Source: Sphingobacterium sp. UBA5670
GTDB lineage: Bacteria > Bacteroidota > Bacteroidia > Sphingobacteriales > Sphingobacteriaceae
NCBI RefSeq assembly: GCF_002420705.1
Contig: NZ_DIIM01000021.1
Location: 340,418-404,417 of the forward strand
Reading direction: 5' to 3'
DNA length: 64,000 nt
In this document: positions 60,692 through 64,000 of the stretch, one piece after another
Numbering within the stretch: the stretch's first letter is position 1
Layout of the letters: each line of letters starts with the position of its first letter
Made by a program: the position numbers and the translations under genes
Notes under the pieces: model-generated
The model's input: only the letters and a program-made list of their open reading frames with translations
Databases searched by the model: none
What the model was told of the DNA's origin: nothing

Positions 60692-61689
60692 TGAAGTAGT
60701 CCTGCTTTACCGTATAGTTTTTCAAAAGCTATGGTCATATCCTGATCAAGCTGCTGTTTTGTATAATCCGAAAAACACCAATGCCGCACCTGCTTTGCAA
60801 ACAGCATAAATTTTACCGTATGCGGATCGAATGGAAATGAAGGCGACATCACAAACACCTGTTTATTTTTCACAGCTGGCAAAGCTGCGAGTTCCTTTAG
60901 ATTGTATACATCTGTCAATTTTGAATTCCAAAGAATAATGAGATCGGGGTTCCATTTATAAATCGTTTCTGCACCGACATTTGGAGCTTCCATTTCCAGC
61001 GGACAGGCATTAGCTGCCCCAGAAAGACGAATCGCCATATCAATCAAACTACCGCGGCCGGATGTGGAAAGAACACGCCCTTTAGACCAGGCGTAATAAA
61101 CCTTCTTTTGTTTTTGATCCTTAGGAACAGTCATTTTTTTGATCTCCGTTGAAACGAATTCAACAATCTCTTCAGCACGCTGTTTCTTGCCCAACAATGT
61201 TCCCATTCCAATCAGTTCATTAAAAATACTTTTTTCATCCTGCGAAGAAAAAGTAAACACCGGAATTCCCAGACTTTCTAATTGGGAAATATTATCCTGG
61301 TCTGTATTGAATGTCAGCACGAGATCAGGGTTCAGCCCTACAATGCTTTCTACATTATTGGCTTGTCCACCAAAAGTTGGCGTTGCGATTGATTTTTTTG
61401 CTATTCGAGGGTCTAATTTCGATAAAAAGGTGTAAGTATCTTCCATCTGATAAACCTGCTCGGGAATCCCAACAAGGCTATTTCCAGCACCCAACATATA
61501 CACTTCATCAACAAGCGAAGGGAATAGTACAACCACACGCTTTGCCACATGCGCCAACACAACTTCCTTCCCTCTACTATCGACTGCTTTCACTTGACTG
61601 TTGAGCGTGCCGGATTGCCGATTTTGGCAGGCACTCAATATACCACAGCATATCAAAAGCAATACAATTATAACACGATTCACTTTCAT
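60688..61689 (-). CDS. ABC transporter substrate-binding lipoprotein (FecB/BtuF-type)
   Basis: The protein has 333 residues. It carries a lipoprotein signal, LLLICCGILSACQNRQ, with the lipobox cysteine at about residue 21. The class III periplasmic-binding fold follows with AVDSRGKEVVLAHVAKRVVVLFPSLVDEVYMLGAG, LNPDLVLTFNTDQDN and WNPDLIILWNSKLT. Its start abuts the UreE-like stop with no gap, so the two are translationally coupled, the main evidence for a nickel ligand. In Helicobacter, FecB/CD/E-type importers carry nickel; here this is inference. Confidence 0.9.
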   Translation of the reverse strand: MKVNRVIIVLLLICCGILSACQNRQSGTLNSQVKAVDSRGKEVVLAHVAKRVVVLFPSLVDEVYMLGAGNSLVGIPEQVYQMEDTYTFLSKLDPRIAKKSIATPTFGGQANNVESIVGLNPDLVLTFNTDQDNISQLESLGIPVFTFSSQDEKSIFNELIGMGTLLGKKQRAEEIVEFVSTEIKKMTVPKDQKQKKVYYAWSKGRVLSTSGRGSLIDMAIRLSGAANACPLEMEAPNVGAETIYKWNPDLIILWNSKLTDVYNLKELAALPAVKNKQVFVMSPSFPFDPHTVKFMLFAKQVRHWCFSDYTKQQLDQDMTIAFEKLYGKAGLLQ

Positions 61690-62220
61690 TTAATTATCAT
61701 TTATGACTTGCTCACTCAGGCCAGTATGCTCGTCTATTACCTTTACATCAGGGCTCTTCTTCGTTTTTGCCTGTTGACGAATTAAATCTTCAGACAGCAA
61801 CAACGCCTCTTCCAACTGGATCGAAGTTCCATATTTTGCTAACACCTGTTCATATAGCCTCCCATCATAAGGCAAACGAAGGGATCCTTCCGATGCAATG
61901 TTGAATATTGGCAGATGTCTGTTTCCAATGAAATAACCGAAATCTGCAAGCTGCACCAAATCTGTTGGATTGAATCTTATTGTCAACGAGGGCTTGACAA
62001 CCAAGATCGCTTGCAAAGTTTCCTGATGAAATAAAGCGTCGCCATGGTGCCATTCAGCTCCTTGCTCCAATTGCATAAGAATAGATTTTCCACCTGTAGT
62101 ATGGCGTGTTAAACGTCTCTTATGGACTTCGTACCATTCAAGTTGCACTTGATCGACCTCAGTAGAGGCAAACGCATAGTTTGCTATGATTTTATCTATT
62201 GGAAGCGGCAGTTCATTCAT
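61690..62220 (-). CDS. UreE-like nickel chaperone (second copy)
   Basis: The protein has 176 residues, clearly homologous to UreE at 51249-51791. Parallel segments are VQLEWYEVHKRRLTRHTTGG against LAIEWYESTKRIQRLRTAEG, AILVVKPSLTIRF against VVVTIKPCEVIHV, and FIGNRHLPIF (His102) against EIGNKHLPLF (His100). The tail ends PDVKVIDEHTGLSEQ with few histidines. Adjacent to hypB and directly coupled to the binding lipoprotein, it is well placed to pass nickel between import and the Hyp/Ure chaperones. Confidence 0.88.
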   Translation of the reverse strand: MNELPLPIDKIIANYAFASTEVDQVQLEWYEVHKRRLTRHTTGGKSILMQLEQGAEWHHGDALFHQETLQAILVVKPSLTIRFNPTDLVQLADFGYFIGNRHLPIFNIASEGSLRLPYDGRLYEQVLAKYGTSIQLEEALLLSEDLIRQQAKTKKSPDVKVIDEHTGLSEQVINDN

Positions 62221-62373
62221 TTTTGTAAATCTCTTTTATTCTCGCGTCATTCACAGACATAAGACTTTTCTCTACGCTGTTTATATCGCTCAAACATGGA
62301 TATTCCTAAATCGAAAGACAGCATAACAATGAATATGGATCACTGTTATACTGACAATCACATTTATCGTCTA

Positions 62374-63102
62374 TTATTTAGCTTCAAGTGCTTTATACTG
62401 TTCTTTTTTTGCTTGAACTCTTTCTTTCAACCAATCACACCAGCTATCCAGTCCGTCTCCATTCAATGTACTGATTGTAATAACTTCCAAATTGGGGTTC
62501 ACCTCGCGTGCATCTTTCGTTACCGCATCTACCGAGAAAGGTACATATGGTAATAAATCAGCTTTGGAAACCAACATCAATTCGCTTGTTAAAAACATAC
62601 GTGGGTATTTTTTGGGTTTATCGTCACCTTCTGTGGTCGCTAATAAGGTCACGCGGTAATCTTCCCCCAAATCAAACGCTGATGGACACAATAAATTCCC
62701 GACGTTCTCAATAAACAACAGGTCTATTCCTTCGATATCGATATGATCCAGAGCTTGTAAGATCATTTGTGCCTCAATATGACACATTCCGCCAGTAACA
62801 ATCTGCAATGCATTAATGCCTACCTCACGCATACGAACCGCATCACGTTCAGTTTCCGGATCACCTACTAAAACAGCGATATTCAAATCTTTTGCCAAAC
62901 GTTTTCCCGTCTCTTGCATCAAAGTTGTTTTACCCGAACCCGGAGAAGAACACACGTTAATTACACAAACATCTTTCAGTCTATCGCGGATGGCTTTTGC
63001 GACAAAATCATTTGCCTTTAATAAATGTAGCGTTGTATTTTCACATTGAACCGAACCTACACGGTTACCTAAACTTTTAGGATTTGAAGTATTGTCTGAC
63101 AT
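62374..63102 (-). CDS. hypB: Hydrogenase/urease nickel incorporation GTPase HypB
   Basis: The protein has 242 residues. Walker A SSPGSGKTT is at 52-60. The metal-site motif GGMCHIEAQM has Cys107-His108 and a further conserved cysteine is Cys139 in IENVGNLLCPSAFDLGE, together forming the G-domain nickel/zinc site. No His-rich stretch or CxxCGC N-terminal motif is seen, so it is of the simpler type. It supplies GTP-dependent nickel transfer. It follows hypA by 12 bp. No hydrogenase gene is present in the window. Confidence 0.95.
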   Translation of the reverse strand: MSDNTSNPKSLGNRVGSVQCENTTLHLLKANDFVAKAIRDRLKDVCVINVCSSPGSGKTTLMQETGKRLAKDLNIAVLVGDPETERDAVRMREVGINALQIVTGGMCHIEAQMILQALDHIDIEGIDLLFIENVGNLLCPSAFDLGEDYRVTLLATTEGDDKPKKYPRMFLTSELMLVSKADLLPYVPFSVDAVTKDAREVNPNLEVITISTLNGDGLDSWCDWLKERVQAKKEQYKALEAK

Positions 63103-63114
63103 GATAAACGATTT

Positions 63115-63459
63115 TTAGTCTTGTTTAAAAATTACTTTTGATATATAGAGTTCATTCCCTTGAACAATTGTACTAGAAGGTTGTCCGCAGTCACAGACAA
63201 ATCGATGAAAATGAACCGGGAAATTTTTCTGACAATGTTCACAATATGCAATGATATCGTTGACCACGACCTCCATTTCCATATCTTGGTATTGCGTATT
63301 TTCAGCAATAAAAGCATCAAATGCATTTTGGATCAATACAGGCTGGACGTTGGACAACAATCCTGCTGTAACTTGAATTTTTTGAATATCATCCACCCTA
63401 GCCTCATAATGCGAGGTCAAAGTATCAAAAATATCCTTTACTATACTTAGCTCGTGCAT
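63115..63459 (-). CDS. hypA: Nickel metallochaperone HypA
   Basis: The protein has 114 residues. It starts MHELSIVKDIFDTL, the standard nickel-binding N-terminus (amino group, His2, Glu3). The zinc site is CEHC (Cys73, Cys76), paired with Cys89 and Cys91 in FVCDCGQPSST. The second pair is CxC rather than the normal CxxC, one residue short, an oddity I confirmed in the nucleotide sequence. HypA-HypB pairs can serve urease as well as hydrogenase, as in Helicobacter. Confidence 0.94.
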   Translation of the reverse strand: MHELSIVKDIFDTLTSHYEARVDDIQKIQVTAGLLSNVQPVLIQNAFDAFIAENTQYQDMEMEVVVNDIIAYCEHCQKNFPVHFHRFVCDCGQPSSTIVQGNELYISKVIFKQD

Positions 63460-63541
63460 TGGTATATTTTAAGAAATAAATAAATTTAGAAAAGAAATGA
63501 AAGCTTTCTTTGCCTGTATGATGTGAAGAAAAGCGTATGCT

Positions 63542-63943
63542 TTAGCATGGAATTTTGATTTGCTCAAACAGCAAAAATCGAGCTATGGGTATAGGCTCTA
63601 GATCTAGGGTATGTTCATACCGATAATCTTTCTGTTGCGGGGATGGCAGTAGTTCATGCCAAAGCAAATCAACCGTAACCAACCAACGGTCCATCAACCA
63701 ATCTTGTGTCACTTCCACGTCCATTTCGGCAACAAGGGATTGAAGCGATGGATGGAGCGAAGAAAATTGACTATGATCGTTTGAAAAATGGATGATGCGC
63801 AAATGGTCCGCATGTTTTGACGTATTTTTGGAGGATAAAAACTGGGATTCGACACTATCACTTTTCAGTACAAGACTGTTTGCATTTAAATTCTTAAATG
63901 ATAACAACAGTACTGCAAATAGAAAAATAAAGTGCTTCCACAT
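63542..63943 (-). CDS. Hypothetical small exported protein, start of cluster
   Basis: The protein has 133 residues. The signal-like N-terminus is MWKHFIFLFAVLLLSFKNLNA; the rest is hydrophilic with several histidines (KHADHLRIIHFSNDHSQF), then aromatic. It ends PIPIARFLLFEQIKIPC, similar in position and character to the end of the small protein at 55129-55539. I know no family. First gene of the predicted nickel/urease cluster, about 80 bp before hypA. Its His content may hint at metal contact, but that is speculation. Confidence 0.6.
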   Translation of the reverse strand: MWKHFIFLFAVLLLSFKNLNANSLVLKSDSVESQFLSSKNTSKHADHLRIIHFSNDHSQFSSLHPSLQSLVAEMDVEVTQDWLMDRWLVTVDLLWHELLPSPQQKDYRYEHTLDLEPIPIARFLLFEQIKIPC

Positions 63944-63963
63944 AGCTTTAACCTAACAAAGTA

Positions 63964-63979
63964 TCAAAGATTCCTTTGA
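63964..63979 (-). promoter_or_regulatory. Inverted repeat in the leader of the nickel/urease cluster
   Basis: TCAAAG-ATTC-CTTTGA, 6-base perfect arms with a 4-base spacer, lying just downstream of the -7 element and 21 bp before the first ATG. Position fits an operator for a repressor. I did not find another copy at ureA, so the regulator is unknown. Confidence 0.45.
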
Positions 63980-63987
63980 GACCAATA

Positions 63988-63995
63988 CAAAGTTA
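63988..63995 (-). promoter_or_regulatory. -7 element of the cluster's first gene
   Basis: Minus-strand TAACTTTG, a full match to TAnnTTTG, 45 bp before the ATG at 63943. The -33 region falls outside the window. Confidence 0.6.
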
Positions 63996-64000
63996 CTACC

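Noticed and set aside
55666..61689. Iron-siderophore biosynthesis and uptake locus
   Set aside because: There are no siderophore synthesis genes such as NRPS or IucA/IucC; the neighbours are nickel chaperones and urease. Ferric uptake stays possible for the transporter alone.

Overview
The window looks like chromosome from a Bacteroidota organism of the Sphingobacteriaceae, most likely a Sphingobacterium. This is inferred from gene content, not from a database search. It is moderately AT-rich. Several genes have the Bacteroidota-type promoter (TTTG, 19-21 bp, TAnnTTTG). It carries a PUR-family DUF3276 protein, futalosine-pathway menaquinone genes and TonB-dependent receptors with N-terminal carboxypeptidase-like domains. 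I see no insertion sequence, prophage or CRISPR array.

Positions 1-23000 are mostly housekeeping genes: a truncated nucleoid-associated protein, a histone-deacetylase-fold enzyme, YceH, an MFS exporter, DUF72, enolase, carA (behind a possible attenuator leader), TM2 and DUF2752 membrane proteins, obgE and adk. Three tandem tRNA-Arg(ACG) genes follow. Then come an alpha/beta hydrolase, the PUR protein, and a four-gene envelope-signalling cassette (LiaF-like protein, LytS-type kinase, LytTR regulator, serine hydrolase). A hydroxyacid dehydrogenase overlaps a 50-residue conserved small protein. MscS, an AraC regulator, DUF983, a cysteine desulfurase, an IscA-type protein and AsnA complete this part.

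Positions 23000-41160 hold a DbpA-like helicase, a 490-bp gene-free stretch with a G-rich tract, the menaquinone operon (mqnE, a histidine phosphatase, mqnA), an MsbA-like exporter, an aminotransferase with tyrA, a TPR protein, a large TonB receptor, a Crp/Fnr regulator, a beta-hydroxyacid dehydrogenase, a secreted dienelactone hydrolase, an unrecognised secreted protein and a VanW protein. Positions 41190-44300 are a thiamine salvage operon (thiM-thiE-thiD-tenA) with a clear promoter and TPP riboswitch. A DUF2807 protein, a DinB-like protein and an AraC regulator follow.

The most notable region is 47144-63943, where about twenty consecutive genes lie on the minus strand. In transcription order they are: a small exported protein, hypA, hypB, a second ureE-like gene, a FecB/FecCD/FecE-type ABC importer, a GNAT enzyme, a TonB-dependent receptor, a second small exported protein, ureA, ureB, ureC, an outer-membrane protein, ureE, ureF, ureG, ureD, a urea transporter and a DUF2490 protein. 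No hydrogenase structural gene is present. I read this as one nickel-to-urease system: outer- and inner-membrane nickel (or nickel-chelate) import, nickel insertion by HypA/HypB and two UreE proteins, urea entry, and the urease enzyme. The nickel specificity of the importer is inferred from its neighbours.
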